Positions 1 through 9,098 of a stretch of 64,000 nt of DNA are shown here, piece by piece (position 1 is the stretch's first letter; each line of letters begins with the position of its first letter). The stretch is from Reyranella sp. (GTDB lineage Bacteria; Pseudomonadota; Alphaproteobacteria; Reyranellales; Reyranellaceae). A program made the translations under genes and the position numbers. Below the pieces are notes generated by a model. It was not told the origin of the DNA and did no database searches. It worked only from the letters and a program-made list of their open reading frames with translations. The stretch lies in assembly GCF_017305915.1 (NCBI RefSeq), contig NZ_JAFKJN010000019.1, positions 107,582 to 171,581 of the forward strand. The letters run 5' to 3'.

Positions 1-1407
1 GAAGTTCCACTCGTAGGCCGGCAACTGCCCGTTGGGATGCATGTACCAGGGCTGGCACAGCAGGATCAGCTGGCGCTTGGCATCCCCGAGATCGAGCTGG
101 CCCAGAGTCACCAGGTGGAAGGCCCAGTCCCAGGCGGCGAACCACGGGAACTCCCACTTGTCCGGCATCGACACGATGTCGTTGATGTTGACGTGCGACC
201 AGCCGCTGTTGCGCCCGGCAAGCCGGCTGCGCGGCGGCTTGGGCTGCGCCGGATCCCCTTCCAGCCACCGCGCGACGTCGTAATGGAAGAACTGCTTGGA
301 CCACAGGACGCCCGCATAGGCCTGACGCTGGATACGGCGTAGATCCTCGTCCTGTACAGTACCCTGCAGCCCGGCATAGAAAGCATCCGCTTCCGACTTG
401 CGCTGCTCGAAGACCCGATCGAAGTCGGCGAAGGGAGACGCCTTGGCGGGCCCCAGACTCAGCCGGACCCGGATCGTCGTGCTGGCGCCTGCAGCGATGG
501 TCCGCCGATAGAGGCCGGCCGCCTTCGTCCCCTTCCGGGCATCGACCGCCTTCTCCCGGCCGTGCACCACGTAGTCGTCCAGCCCGTCCTTGTAGAGGCG
601 TCCGGTCGGCGGGCTGGCGAAGAGCCGTTCGACATTGCTCTCGTTCTCGCAGAACTTGATGTCGTCCGGCCGCTCGAACTGGACGGCATAGATCCCGAGC
701 TTGCCGTGCGTGGCGACGACACAGTCGCCGGCGCGTTCGAGGAACGGCTTGGTGCTGCCGGCTTCCCAGCTCCAGCTGTTGCGAAACCACACCTGGGGCA
801 GCACATGGATCGCCGCTGCCTCGGGCCCGCGATTGGTGACTGTGAGCCGGAGCAGGATGTCTTCGGCGCCGGCCTTGGCGTACCCGATGTCGACGTCGAA
901 GTAGCGGTCGTCGTTGAAAAGGCCGGTGTCGATGATCTCGAACTCGGGCCAACGCCGGTCTCGCCGCGCGTTTTCCTGCACCAGCAGCTCGTAGGGAAAC
1001 GCCGCCTGCGGGTACTTGTACAACATGCGGGCGTAGCTGTAGGTCGGCACCGCATCGAGATAATAGTAGAGTTCCTTGACGTCCTCGCCGTGATTTCCCT
1101 CGCGGTTGCTGAGGCCGAACATCCGCTCCTTCAGGATCGGATCCTTGCCGTTCCACAGCGCGACGGCGAGACACAGGCGCTGTCTGTTGTCGCAGAAGCC
1201 GCCGATCCCATCCTCGCCCCAGTGATAGGCGCGGCTGCGCGCATGGTCGTGCGGGACGTAGTTCCAGGCGTCGCCGTCGGCGCTGTAATCCTCGCGCACC
1301 GTGCCCCACTGGCGCTCGCTCACATACGGCCCCCACTTGCGCCAGCGCTGGCGGCGGTCGTTGGCTTCGGCCAGGCGCTGCTCCTCAGGGGTGATCGGCG
1401 CAGGCAT
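1..1407 (-). CDS. MGH1-like glycoside hydrolase (glucosidase family), 3' end outside window
   Basis: Partial gene: 469 codons are open from the ATG at 1407 to the window edge with no stop. The N-terminus reads MPAPITPEEQRLAEAN and continues into YHWGEDGIGGFCDNRQ. Near the visible end is MPDKWEFPWFAAWDLAFH, a stretch typical of the (alpha/alpha)6-barrel MGH1/GH63-like glycosidases annotated as glucosidases. These are large proteins that hydrolyse glycosidic bonds, and no signal peptide is seen, so a cytoplasmic location is likely. It lies 14 bp downstream of rpiA on the same strand, so it is probably the distal gene of the sugar-phosphate operon and may feed hexose from storage or compatible-solute glycosides. 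The exact substrate cannot be told from sequence. Confidence 0.82.
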   Translation of the reverse strand, partial: MPAPITPEEQRLAEANDRRQRWRKWGPYVSERQWGTVREDYSADGDAWNYVPHDHARSRAYHWGEDGIGGFCDNRQRLCLAVALWNGKDPILKERMFGLSNREGNHGEDVKELYYYLDAVPTYSYARMLYKYPQAAFPYELLVQENARRDRRWPEFEIIDTGLFNDDRYFDVDIGYAKAGAEDILLRLTVTNRGPEAAAIHVLPQVWFRNSWSWEAGSTKPFLERAGDCVVATHGKLGIYAVQFERPDDIKFCENESNVERLFASPPTGRLYKDGLDDYVVHGREKAVDARKGTKAAGLYRRTIAAGASTTIRVRLSLGPAKASPFADFDRVFEQRKSEADAFYAGLQGTVQDEDLRRIQRQAYAGVLWSKQFFHYDVARWLEGDPAQPKPPRSRLAGRNSGWSHVNINDIVSMPDKWEFPWFAAWDWAFHLVTLGQLDLGDAKRQLILLCQPWYMHPNGQLPAYEWNF

Positions 1408-1421
1408 CGGGCTCCCCGCTT

Positions 1422-2159
1422 CTAGCCGCTCAGTGCCGCCGGACGTGCGCTGTCGAGACGATGGACTCCCTGCTTGTCGGCCACGAACACCGGATCGGCG
1501 CGGCCGATGAAAAGGCCGCTCTCGACCACGCCGACGATGCGGCGGATGCGGTCCTCGAGCCGTACCGGGTCGGCGATGGGGCCGGCGAAGCGGCAGTCGA
1601 GGATGCGGTTGCCGCCATCGGTGACAAGCAGCTCGCCTGTCGGCGACAGGCGTGGCCGGACTTCCGAGGCGAATACCTCGAGGGCCGCCCGGGTGACTTC
1701 CATGCCGAAGGCAACCACCTCGACCGGCACCGGGGCGTGCGTCCCCAGCCGATCGACCAGCTTGGCGTCGTCGACGATGATGGCGAGTTGCCGGCTCGCG
1801 CTGGCGACGATCTTCTCGCGCAGCAAGGCGCCGCCAAGTCCCTTGATCAGGTTCAAGGTCCCGCGTTCGACCTCGTCCGCGCCATCGATCGTGAGGTCGA
1901 TCTGCCGATGCTCGGCGAAGGAGCTGAGCGGGATGCCGGCCGCCCTCGCCTGCGCTGCCGCCCGTTCCGACGTCGGAATGCCGACGAAGCGCAAGCCCTG
2001 CCGATGCCGTCGGGCCAGGGCCTCGACCGCGAAGGCCGCCGTCGAGCCGGTGCCGAGCCCGACGATCATGCCCTCCTGGACCAGCTCGACCGCAGCCTCC
2101 GCCGCGGCGCGTTTCAGCGCGTCGCGAGCGGCATCGGCAACGATCGGCTCGTTGGCCAT
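1422..2159 (-). CDS. rpiA: ribose-5-phosphate isomerase A
   Basis: RpiA interconverts ribose-5-phosphate and ribulose-5-phosphate in the non-oxidative pentose phosphate pathway. The 245-residue product has the family hallmarks in order: GLGTGSTA at about residue 34, PTSERA near 62, DLTIDGADEVE near 88 and KGLGGALLREKI near 104, which includes the catalytic Glu. I take the start as MANEPIVAD at 2159; a longer frame to 2255 has composition unlike the family and overlaps pgl. It lies 4 bp after pgl and is co-transcribed with zwf, pgi and tal, which fits its role. Length matches the family (about 220-240). Confidence 0.96.
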   Translation of the reverse strand: MANEPIVADAARDALKRAAAEAAVELVQEGMIVGLGTGSTAAFAVEALARRHRQGLRFVGIPTSERAAAQARAAGIPLSSFAEHRQIDLTIDGADEVERGTLNLIKGLGGALLREKIVASASRQLAIIVDDAKLVDRLGTHAPVPVEVVAFGMEVTRAALEVFASEVRPRLSPTGELLVTDGGNRILDCRFAGPIADPVRLEDRIRRIVGVVESGLFIGRADPVFVADKQGVHRLDSARPAALSG

Positions 2160-2163
2160 CGTC

Positions 2164-2880
2164 CTAGCCTTCACCCGCCGCCGCGCGATCGACGAACCAG
2201 AGGAGATCGCCGACCGGCCTGACACGCGCCGCGGGCACGTCGCTGCCGCCCGCACGAATCGTCTTCAGGGTCGCGGCCTTCTCCTTGCCCGCCACCAGGA
2301 AGGCGACCCATCGGCTGCTCTCGATCGCTGGATAGGTCATGGTGATGCGAACCTCGGGCCGGCCGTGCGACACCGCGGCGACCCAGCGCTTGCGCTCCTG
2401 CAGCACCGGCTCGCCGGGCAGCAACGACGCGGTATGGCCATCGGCGCCGAGCCCGAGCAGCGTGATGTCGAACAGCGGCCGCGCCGGGTCCAGGACCGCG
2501 GCGCCATAGGCCGCCTGCAGCGTCCGCTCGTAGCGCGCGGCGGCCTCGTCGGGGCTGCCATCGGCGGGGATGGGATGGACGTTTCCCGGCGGCACCGGCG
2601 CCTTGTCGAGCATCGCCTTGCGGGTCATGCCGTAGTTGCTCTCGGGATGGTCATGCGGAACGAAACGCTCATCGCCCCAGTACCAGACGACCCGGGACCA
2701 GGGGAACTGCCCGATGAAGTCACCGGAGGCGAGCAGCGCGAACAGCGCCTTCGGCGTCGAGCCGCCCGAAAGCGACACCCGGAAAGGGCTCTTCGCGGCA
2801 AGCGCCAGCGACGTCATCCATTCGGCCACATGGCGCGCCAGCGCTGCCGGATCCGGAAGTGTTTCGACACGTCCTGTCAT
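2164..2880 (-). CDS. pgl: 6-phosphogluconolactonase
   Basis: Hydrolyses 6-phosphogluconolactone, the product of the neighbouring zwf enzyme, to 6-phosphogluconate. The product is 238 residues. Visible motifs are SLSGGSTPKALF near residue 36, WYWGDERFVP near 67 and GLGADGHTASLLPG near 143, all standard for the Pgl/glucosamine-6-phosphate isomerase-like fold. The ATG at 2880 overlaps the stop of the upstream HAD gene by 4 bp (ATGA), which fixes the start and suggests translational coupling. An apparent reading frame continuing upstream to 3732 is only an out-of-frame shadow of that HAD gene. Confidence 0.96.
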   Translation of the reverse strand: MTGRVETLPDPAALARHVAEWMTSLALAAKSPFRVSLSGGSTPKALFALLASGDFIGQFPWSRVVWYWGDERFVPHDHPESNYGMTRKAMLDKAPVPPGNVHPIPADGSPDEAAARYERTLQAAYGAAVLDPARPLFDITLLGLGADGHTASLLPGEPVLQERKRWVAAVSHGRPEVRITMTYPAIESSRWVAFLVAGKEKAATLKTIRAGGSDVPAARVRPVGDLLWFVDRAAAGEG

Positions 2881-3692
2881 TTCGCCCCCAGAATGAAGCA
2901 TTCCATCGCCTTGGCGAAACCCTCGTCCTTGTAGGAATCCGTGGTGGCGGTGGCCTGCGCCTTGACCTCGTCGGGGGCGTTGCCCATGGCGATGCTCAGT
3001 CCCGAACGCTCGAACATGGGTACGTCGGTCTGCTGATCGCCGATGGTGGCGATCTCCGCGGACGGCACCCCAAGATGCCGCGACAGGTATTCCAGCACGG
3101 CGCCCTTGTTGGCATCCTTGCTGGTGATGTCGAGATAGTAGGGCTGCGAACGGTTGGCCGTGGCGCGCTGGCCAAAGGTCGCCTTGGCGTCGGCTTCGCA
3201 CTGCCGAACCTTGTCCAGGTCGTCGCCGACGCCGACGATCTTGGCGACCCGGTCGAGCTTCTCCGCGACGTCCTTCACGACCGTGGGATCGAACTTGACC
3301 GTCCAGGCTTCGCGCGCGACGTGCGGCGCGTCCGCCCTGGTGGTCAGCCAGTCGTTGCCGCGATAGACCCAGACATCGAGGCCGTGGCCGCGAATCAGCT
3401 TGATCGCGGCGGCGGCGATGTCGGTCGGCACCGTCTTCTGCTCGAGAATCGAGAGGTCCGGCTTGACGAAAAGCCCGCCGTTGAAGCCCGCGATCGGGGT
3501 CTCGAGCTGGAGCGCATCCAGCAGCATGGCCATGCCCTTGGGCGGCCGGCCGCTGGTGATGGCGAAGCGGATGCCGGCGCGGTGCAGGCTCTGCACGGCG
3601 GCCTGCGCGCGTTTGGTCAGCGCTTTCTCTTCGTTGACGAGCGTGCCGTCCACGTCCGCCAGCACCAGGGAGATCTTTCGCTTCTCTACCAT
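2877..3692 (-). CDS. Cof-type HAD-superfamily phosphatase
   Basis: A 271-residue HAD hydrolase. The nucleophile motif DVDGT is at residues 13-17 and the metal-binding motif IGDQQTDVPMF is near 215, with a large insertion between them, as in the Cof/C2-cap subfamily that dephosphorylates sugar phosphates and related small metabolites. It lies between zwf and pgl (22 bp after zwf, 4-bp overlap with pgl), an unusual place for a phosphatase. A housekeeping or overflow role in the pentose phosphate pathway is possible. The substrate cannot be assigned from sequence. Confidence 0.9.
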   Translation of the reverse strand: MVEKRKISLVLADVDGTLVNEEKALTKRAQAAVQSLHRAGIRFAITSGRPPKGMAMLLDALQLETPIAGFNGGLFVKPDLSILEQKTVPTDIAAAAIKLIRGHGLDVWVYRGNDWLTTRADAPHVAREAWTVKFDPTVVKDVAEKLDRVAKIVGVGDDLDKVRQCEADAKATFGQRATANRSQPYYLDITSKDANKGAVLEYLSRHLGVPSAEIATIGDQQTDVPMFERSGLSIAMGNAPDEVKAQATATTDSYKDEGFAKAMECFILGAK

Positions 3693-3713
3693 CGGGACCT
3701 CCGCGGGTGTCGG

Positions 3714-5291
3714 CTATTCGAGCGGGCGCCAAGCCCGGCCGTCGCGTGCCAGCAACGCGTCGGCCGCCGCCGGGCCGTCGCTACCCGCGGCGTAGTTCGG
3801 GAAATGCTGAGGAGCGCTGCTCACCCACAGGTCGAGGAGCGGCTGCACTGCCCGCCAGCCGGCCTCGATATTGTCGGCGCGCTGGAACAGCGTCGCGTCG
3901 CCGATCATGCAGTCGTAGAGCAGCGTTTCGTAGCCGGTATTGGGTGCCGCCGCGAAATAGGACTCGTAGGCGAAGTCCATGCGGACATTGTCCAGCGTTA
4001 CCGTGGGGCCGGGCCGCTTGGCCGCGAACTGGAGTGCGATGCCTTCGTCGGGCTGGATGCGCAGGATCATCCAATTGGGATTCATCCGCTCGACATGGGT
4101 GCCACGAAAGAGCGTGTAGGGCGCCTGGTGGAAGCGGATGGCGATTTCGGTCCAGCGCCGCTTCAGGTACTTGCCGGTGCGCAAATAGAACGGCACCCCG
4201 GCCCAACGCCAATTGTCGATCTGCAGCTTCCAGGCGATGTAGGTCTCGGTGTTCGACTGTGGGGACACGTCGGGTTCGTGGCGATAGGCCTGAACCTGCT
4301 TGCCCAGCACGGTGCCGACATCGTACTGGCCGCGCACGGCGTCCTTCATCGCCCGCCGCGGCGTCATCGGACGGATGGCCTGGATCGCCTCCGCCTTCTT
4401 GTCGCGAACCGCCTCGGCATCGAAGGAGATCGGCGGCTCCATGGCCGTCAGCGACAGCAGCTGGAACAGGTGATTGGGCACCATGTCGCGCAGCGCGCCG
4501 GTGACCTCGTAGAACTTGCCCCGCCGCTCGACGCCAACCGTCTCCGCAACGGTGATCTGGACGTGGTCGATGTGCTGGCGATTCCACAGCGGCTCGAACA
4601 GGCCGTTGGCGAACCGCAGCGCCATGATGTTCTGCACCGTCTCCTTGCCGAGAAAGTGATCCATTCGATAGATCTGGTGTTCCTGCAGTGTCTTCAGGAT
4701 CTCGGCATTGAGCGCCTTGGCGGACGGCAGGTCGTGCCCGAACGGCTTCTCGATGACGACGCGCCGCCATTGCCCGTCCGGTTCCGTCACCATGTCCACC
4801 TCGCCGAGGGCGGCCACGATGGTCCCGAAGAAGCGGTCCGGGACGGCGAGATAGAAAAGATGGTTGCTGGCCGTCTTGTCGAGGCGCGCGAGATGCTCCT
4901 TGAGCTGGCGATAGGCTTGCGGATCGGTGAGGTCGCCTTTCACATAGGTCGTCCGGTCGGTCAGCCAACGCCAGGCGGTCTGGTCGATATGATCGGCTTC
5001 GAACTCGCCGCCCCCCTTGGTGACGAACTCGTTCATCATGCTGCTGAGGCTGTCGCGCCATTCCTCCACGGTGCCCAGGCTGCGGTCGACGCCGATCAGC
5101 CGGAATCCGTCGGGCAGCCGCTGGGCCGTCACCAGATTGTAGAGGGCCGGCACGACCAGGCGCTTGGTCAGGTCGCCACCCGCGCCGAAGATCACCATGG
5201 CGCAAGGCTGTGCGACGGCGGCCGTCTCGGCCTTCTTCGCCGCGTCCCGAGGTGCAGTGGGATGGTCCTGCATGGGTTCCACATCCTTCAC
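3714..5291 (-). CDS. zwf: glucose-6-phosphate 1-dehydrogenase
   Basis: Oxidises glucose-6-phosphate to 6-phosphogluconolactone with NAD(P)+, opening the oxidative pentose phosphate and Entner-Doudoroff routes. The 525-residue product has a Rossmann motif FGAGGDLTKR at about 35-44, the EKPFGHDL segment, and YRMDHFLGKETVQN, the substrate-binding active-site block with its conserved His and Lys. A second Met at residue 7 is an alternative start. It lies 50 bp after pgi and before the HAD and pgl genes on the same strand. Length is slightly above the usual 490 because of a short N-terminal extension. Confidence 0.97.
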   Translation of the reverse strand: MKDVEPMQDHPTAPRDAAKKAETAAVAQPCAMVIFGAGGDLTKRLVVPALYNLVTAQRLPDGFRLIGVDRSLGTVEEWRDSLSSMMNEFVTKGGGEFEADHIDQTAWRWLTDRTTYVKGDLTDPQAYRQLKEHLARLDKTASNHLFYLAVPDRFFGTIVAALGEVDMVTEPDGQWRRVVIEKPFGHDLPSAKALNAEILKTLQEHQIYRMDHFLGKETVQNIMALRFANGLFEPLWNRQHIDHVQITVAETVGVERRGKFYEVTGALRDMVPNHLFQLLSLTAMEPPISFDAEAVRDKKAEAIQAIRPMTPRRAMKDAVRGQYDVGTVLGKQVQAYRHEPDVSPQSNTETYIAWKLQIDNWRWAGVPFYLRTGKYLKRRWTEIAIRFHQAPYTLFRGTHVERMNPNWMILRIQPDEGIALQFAAKRPGPTVTLDNVRMDFAYESYFAAAPNTGYETLLYDCMIGDATLFQRADNIEAGWRAVQPLLDLWVSSAPQHFPNYAAGSDGPAAADALLARDGRAWRPLE

Positions 5292-5341
5292 TTGCGGCCT
5301 TCACGCGCGGCCGAGCATCTCCAACGAGAAGACGCGCGGCG

Positions 5342-6982
5342 TCATGGGCCGGATCTCTTGAGCTTGCGATAGCGTCGGATCAGCGCATTGGTCGAGCTGT
5401 CATGCTCGAGCTCGGGATCCGCCGCGCTCTCGAGCTCCGGGATGATCCTCTGGGCGAGCGCCTTGCCCAGCTCCACGCCCCATTGGTCGAAGGAATCGAT
5501 CTGCCAGATCGTGCCCTGGACGAAGACGCTGTGCTCGTAGAGCGCCACCAGCTTGCCGAGCGCGGCCGGCGTCAGGGCCTCCAGCAGCAGCGTGTTCGAC
5601 GGCCGGTTGCCCTCGAACAGCCGGTGCGGCAGGAGCCAGTCGGGCGTGCCCTCCGCCTTGACCTGTTTTTCCGTCTTGCCGAAAGCCAGCGCCTCCGTCT
5701 GGGCGAAGACATTGGCCAGCAGCATGTCCTGATGCCTGCCCAGCGGATTGGCGGTCCGCGCGAAGGCGATGAAATCGCAGGGGATGAGCCGCGTCCCCTG
5801 ATGGATCAGCTGATAGAAGGAATGCTGGCCGTTGGCGCCCGGCTCGCCCCAGTAGATCGGCCCCGTGTCGTAGTTCACGTCCGCGCCGTCGGCGGTCACG
5901 TGCTTGCCGTTGCTCTCCATGGTGAGCTGCTGGAGATAGGCGGGAAAGCGCTTGAGATACTGCTCGTAGGGCAGCACCGCGACGGTCTGGGCACCGAAGA
6001 AATTGTTGTACCAGACGGCCAGCAGCGCCATCAGCACCGGCAGGTTGCGCTCGAACGGCGCGGTGCGGAAATGCTCGTCGATCTCGTGGAAGCCCTCGAG
6101 CATGGCGGCGAAATTGTCCGGCCCGATCGCGAGCATGGTCGACAGCCCGATCGCCGAATCCATGGAATAGCGGCCGCCGACCCAGTCCCAGAAGCCGAAC
6201 ATGTTGGCGGTATCGATGCCGAACTTCGCCACTTCCTGGGCGTTGGTCGAAACGGCGACGAAATGCTTGGCGATGGCGGCGGAGTCGCCTTTGAGGCCGG
6301 ACAACAGCCAGTCCCGTGCGGTATGCGCGTTGGTCATCGTCTCCAGCGTGGTGAAGGTCTTGGAGGAGACGATGAACAACGTCTCCTCGGGGTCGAGGCC
6401 GTGCACCGCTTCGGCGAAGTCCGTGGCGTCGACATTGGAGACGAAGCGGAAGGTCATCGACCGCTCGGCGTAGTGCTTGAGCGCCTCGTAGGCCATGACC
6501 GGACCGAGATCCGATCCGCCGATGCCGATGTTGACCACGCTGCGGATGCGCTTGCCGGTGTGGCCCTTCCAGGCGCCGCTGCGTACCCGCTGAGAGAATT
6601 CCGCCATCTTGTCCAGAACGGCGTGCACCTCGGGCACCACGTTCTGGCCGTCAAAGAGGATGGAGGCGCCGCGCGGCGCGCGCAGGGCGACGTGCAGCAC
6701 CGCGCGCTTCTCCGAGGTGTTGATCCTGTCGCCGCGGAACATGGCGTCGATGCGATCCTGCAAACCCGACTCCCGGGCGAGCTGGAGCAGCAACTCCATG
6801 GTTTCGTCGGTGATCCGGTTCTTGGAATAGTCGAAGTAGATGCCGGCGGCCTCGACCACGAGCCTTTCCCCGCGCTTGCCATCCTTGGCGAAGAGCTGCC
6901 GAAGATGAAGACGCCTGACCTTCTGATGGTGCCTCTTCAGCAACGCCCACGCCGGGCGCAGGTGCAAAGCCGGTACGCTCAT
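5342..6982 (-). CDS. pgi: glucose-6-phosphate isomerase
   Basis: Interconverts glucose-6-phosphate and fructose-6-phosphate. The 546-residue product carries both family signatures: DWVGGRYSMDSAIG in the middle and SFDQWGVELGKALAQR near the C-terminus, where the conserved Lys lies. Also present is NIGIGGSDLGPVMAYEAL, the phosphate-binding loop. The start is set at MSVPALHLRPAW (6982), 23 bp after tal; an upstream frame to 7066 would run into tal and lacks family resemblance. It links glycolysis to the zwf/pgl/rpiA/tal genes around it. Confidence 0.97.
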   Translation of the reverse strand: MSVPALHLRPAWALLKRHHQKVRRLHLRQLFAKDGKRGERLVVEAAGIYFDYSKNRITDETMELLLQLARESGLQDRIDAMFRGDRINTSEKRAVLHVALRAPRGASILFDGQNVVPEVHAVLDKMAEFSQRVRSGAWKGHTGKRIRSVVNIGIGGSDLGPVMAYEALKHYAERSMTFRFVSNVDATDFAEAVHGLDPEETLFIVSSKTFTTLETMTNAHTARDWLLSGLKGDSAAIAKHFVAVSTNAQEVAKFGIDTANMFGFWDWVGGRYSMDSAIGLSTMLAIGPDNFAAMLEGFHEIDEHFRTAPFERNLPVLMALLAVWYNNFFGAQTVAVLPYEQYLKRFPAYLQQLTMESNGKHVTADGADVNYDTGPIYWGEPGANGQHSFYQLIHQGTRLIPCDFIAFARTANPLGRHQDMLLANVFAQTEALAFGKTEKQVKAEGTPDWLLPHRLFEGNRPSNTLLLEALTPAALGKLVALYEHSVFVQGTIWQIDSFDQWGVELGKALAQRIIPELESAADPELEHDSSTNALIRRYRKLKRSGP

Positions 6983-7005
6983 CGATCGTTCCCTTGCAGA
7001 CAGTT

Positions 7006-8091
7006 TCAGCTCGCCTTGCGGATCGCGACGCGCTTGGAATCGATGCGGGTCATCAGATCGTTCCACGACTTCACGAACGACGAGGCCCCCTCGTCCTGCA
7101 GCCGGGCCGCCAGCGCGTCAATGTCGATACCCGCCTTGGCGAAGCCGGCCAGAACCGCCTCACAGTCGCCGCCATCCGGCTCGAGCACCCGGTCGACCTC
7201 ACCGTGATCGGCGAAGGCCTTGAGGGTCCCTTCCGGCATGGTGTTGACGGTGAAGGGCGCGGCCAGCGCCTTCACATAGAGGGCGTCGGAGGCTTTCGGA
7301 TCCTTGGTGCCGGTGCTGGCCCACAGCAGGCGCTGGGCGCGGGCGCCGCTGTTGGCGGCACGCTGGAAGCGCGGCGCGGCGAGCAGCTCGCGATAGGCCT
7401 TGAAGCTGCGCTGACCGATCGCGATCCCGAGGCGGTTGGTGAGCTCGGCCGGGACCTTGCCGGCGACCGCGACATCCCAGCGGCTGACGAACAGCGAGGC
7501 CACCGACGCGACGGCGGGATTAAAGCCCACGGCGATGCGGCGCTCGACGCCGCGCAGGTAGGCTTCGGCCGCCGCGACGTACTGCTCGCGGGAGAACAGC
7601 AGCGTGACGTTGACCGGCACGCCCGCGAAGATCGCCTCCTCGATAGCGGGCAGCCCTTCCGCCGTACCGGGAATCTTGATGAAGAGGTTGGGCTTGCCGG
7701 CGCGGCGATGGAGGTCGATGGCCGCCGCCAAGGTGCTCTTGGTGTCGCGCGCCAGCAGAGGCGAAACCTCGAGCGACACCCAGCCATCGACGCCGTCCGT
7801 CCGATCGAACACGGGCTGGAACAGCTCGGCGGCACGGGTCAGGTCGGCCAGCGCCAGGGAGAAGAACAGGTCCTCGCCGGATTTGGCCGAGGACGCACCC
7901 TGGGCAATGTCCTGGTCGTACATGGCGCTGTTCTTGATCGCCGTGTCGAAGATCGTCGGGTTCGAGGTCAGCCCCGTCACCGACAGATCGTCGATGTAGT
8001 TTTTCAGCGTGCCGCCGTTCAGCAGCTCGCGGGTGATGTTGTCGAGCCACAGGCTCTGGCCGAGGTCGCGCAGCTTCCGGGTCGGTTTCAT
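7006..8091 (-). CDS. tal: transaldolase
   Basis: Transfers a dihydroxyacetone unit between sedoheptulose-7-phosphate and glyceraldehyde-3-phosphate. The 361-residue protein belongs to the longer transaldolase subfamily (Mycobacterium/cyanobacterial type). It has DDLSVTGLTSNPTIF near residue 34 and NLFIKIPGTAEGLPAIEEA, in which the Lys forms the Schiff base. It starts with ATG at 8091, overlapping the preceding HAD gene by 4 bp, and ends 23 bp before pgi. It completes the non-oxidative branch with rpiA here and tkt at 39.8 kb. Confidence 0.96.
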   Translation of the reverse strand: MKPTRKLRDLGQSLWLDNITRELLNGGTLKNYIDDLSVTGLTSNPTIFDTAIKNSAMYDQDIAQGASSAKSGEDLFFSLALADLTRAAELFQPVFDRTDGVDGWVSLEVSPLLARDTKSTLAAAIDLHRRAGKPNLFIKIPGTAEGLPAIEEAIFAGVPVNVTLLFSREQYVAAAEAYLRGVERRIAVGFNPAVASVASLFVSRWDVAVAGKVPAELTNRLGIAIGQRSFKAYRELLAAPRFQRAANSGARAQRLLWASTGTKDPKASDALYVKALAAPFTVNTMPEGTLKAFADHGEVDRVLEPDGGDCEAVLAGFAKAGIDIDALAARLQDEGASSFVKSWNDLMTRIDSKRVAIRKAS

Positions 8092-8798
8092 GGTCTCACC
8101 TTCGGGCTGGAGGCAAGGGTACGGGGCGCCATGCCGAGCCGCGCCAGATCATGGTCGAGCAGGTCGCCGATGCGCTCGACCGTCAGGTCCGCCGGCGGCA
8201 GCGCATCGATCACCTTGGCGTCGTGCGCATACTGGCCCTGGCGCGGGAATACCGTCGTCACGCGCTGTCCCCAGACCCGCTTGACGACATCGAGGATGCG
8301 CAGCTTGTCGTCCACGAGAACGTAGTGCTCGGCCGGGAAGCGCCGCTCGACGTCGTCCAGCACCTCTTCCTTGTGGATGTAGATCAGCACGTCGCCGTCG
8401 GCGACCCTGGCGAGGCCGGCACGCTCGACCTTGCGCGGCTGGAAGACGACATCGCCGTCGGACAGAATCACGGTCGGGCCGAGGCTGCGCAGCCACTGCA
8501 ACACGCGCAGCGCGTTCGGGTAGAGCCGGTCGGCGAACGGGTAGTCGACGAGGAAGGACGACATCGCCAGCAGCTCGATCTCGCGCGGGTGCTCGACGCG
8601 GAAGCGCTGGAGGGCGCCGATATAGTCGCGATAGCCCAGCTCCTGCATCAGACCTTCCAGGATCGTCCAATAGCGATCGCGCGCGGCAGCGCCGTAGGTT
8701 CGCTCGAGATGGTCCTTGAGGTCCTGCTGGATCCCGTCGTTGTCGACCAGCGTGTTATCCACGTCGACGAGAAAGACGATCGGATGAGGTCGAGTCAT
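8088..8798 (-). CDS. HAD-family hydrolase
   Basis: A 236-residue HAD protein with FLVDVDNTLVDNDG at the N-terminus (nucleophile and acid/base Asp). TVILSDGDVVFQ and VLVDDKLRILD follow further along, consistent with motifs II and IV. Start at MTRPHPIVF (8798) because upstream residues up to 8921 are not HAD-like. It is the first gene of the run leading into tal (4-bp ATGA overlap) and so probably the promoter-proximal gene of the pentose phosphate operon. Substrate unknown; a sugar-phosphate phosphatase is possible from context. Confidence 0.85.
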   Translation of the reverse strand: MTRPHPIVFLVDVDNTLVDNDGIQQDLKDHLERTYGAAARDRYWTILEGLMQELGYRDYIGALQRFRVEHPREIELLAMSSFLVDYPFADRLYPNALRVLQWLRSLGPTVILSDGDVVFQPRKVERAGLARVADGDVLIYIHKEEVLDDVERRFPAEHYVLVDDKLRILDVVKRVWGQRVTTVFPRQGQYAHDAKVIDALPPADLTVERIGDLLDHDLARLGMAPRTLASSPKVRP

Positions 8799-9057
8799 GC
8801 AGCACCTCCCGCTCGACTGAACTACGGGGCCAGCGGCTTCTCGGCAAAGGGGCTGATCGGCCGCATCATGAGCACGCGACAGGTATTTGGGAAGCCCCTC
8901 ACTCCGGGAGGAGTGCGACATTCGATATCATCGATGGCGCTTTCATGCGGGCTGCGGCTGCACCGAAAAGGTACCCGCGGTGGGCTCGAACCCCGCAGCC
9001 GAAGCTTTGCGCTTAGGTCCTCGTCTGGTTCATGCCGCCCGTCGCTGCACGCCGGAG

Positions 9058-9085
9058 CCGCTCCGGGACCTGCGTCCCGGAGCGG
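9058..9085 (-). terminator. 12-bp perfect hairpin after the exported-protein gene
   Basis: CCGCTCCGGGAC (9058-9069) pairs with GTCCCGGAGCGG (9074-9085) around a CTGC loop, 13 bp past the stop of the 9099-9737 gene. No T-run follows on either strand, so it may be a processing or stabilising hairpin instead of a classic terminator. The rest of the 8799-9098 gap must hold the promoter of the pentose phosphate operon. I see no convincing -35/-10 pair there. A partial T-arm-like stretch near 8980 does not make a tRNA. Confidence 0.55.
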
Positions 9086-9098
9086 TGGCCTTGCCGGC

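Noticed and set aside
2859..5372. 837-residue plus-strand open frame over pgl, HAD and zwf
   Set aside because: Shadow of high-GC minus-strand genes with clear family motifs; its translation shows only biased, repetitive residues.
8960..9020. tRNA-like T-arm (GGTTCGAGCCC on the minus strand)
   Set aside because: T-stem has a mismatch and no acceptor, D-arm or anticodon arm can be folded around it.
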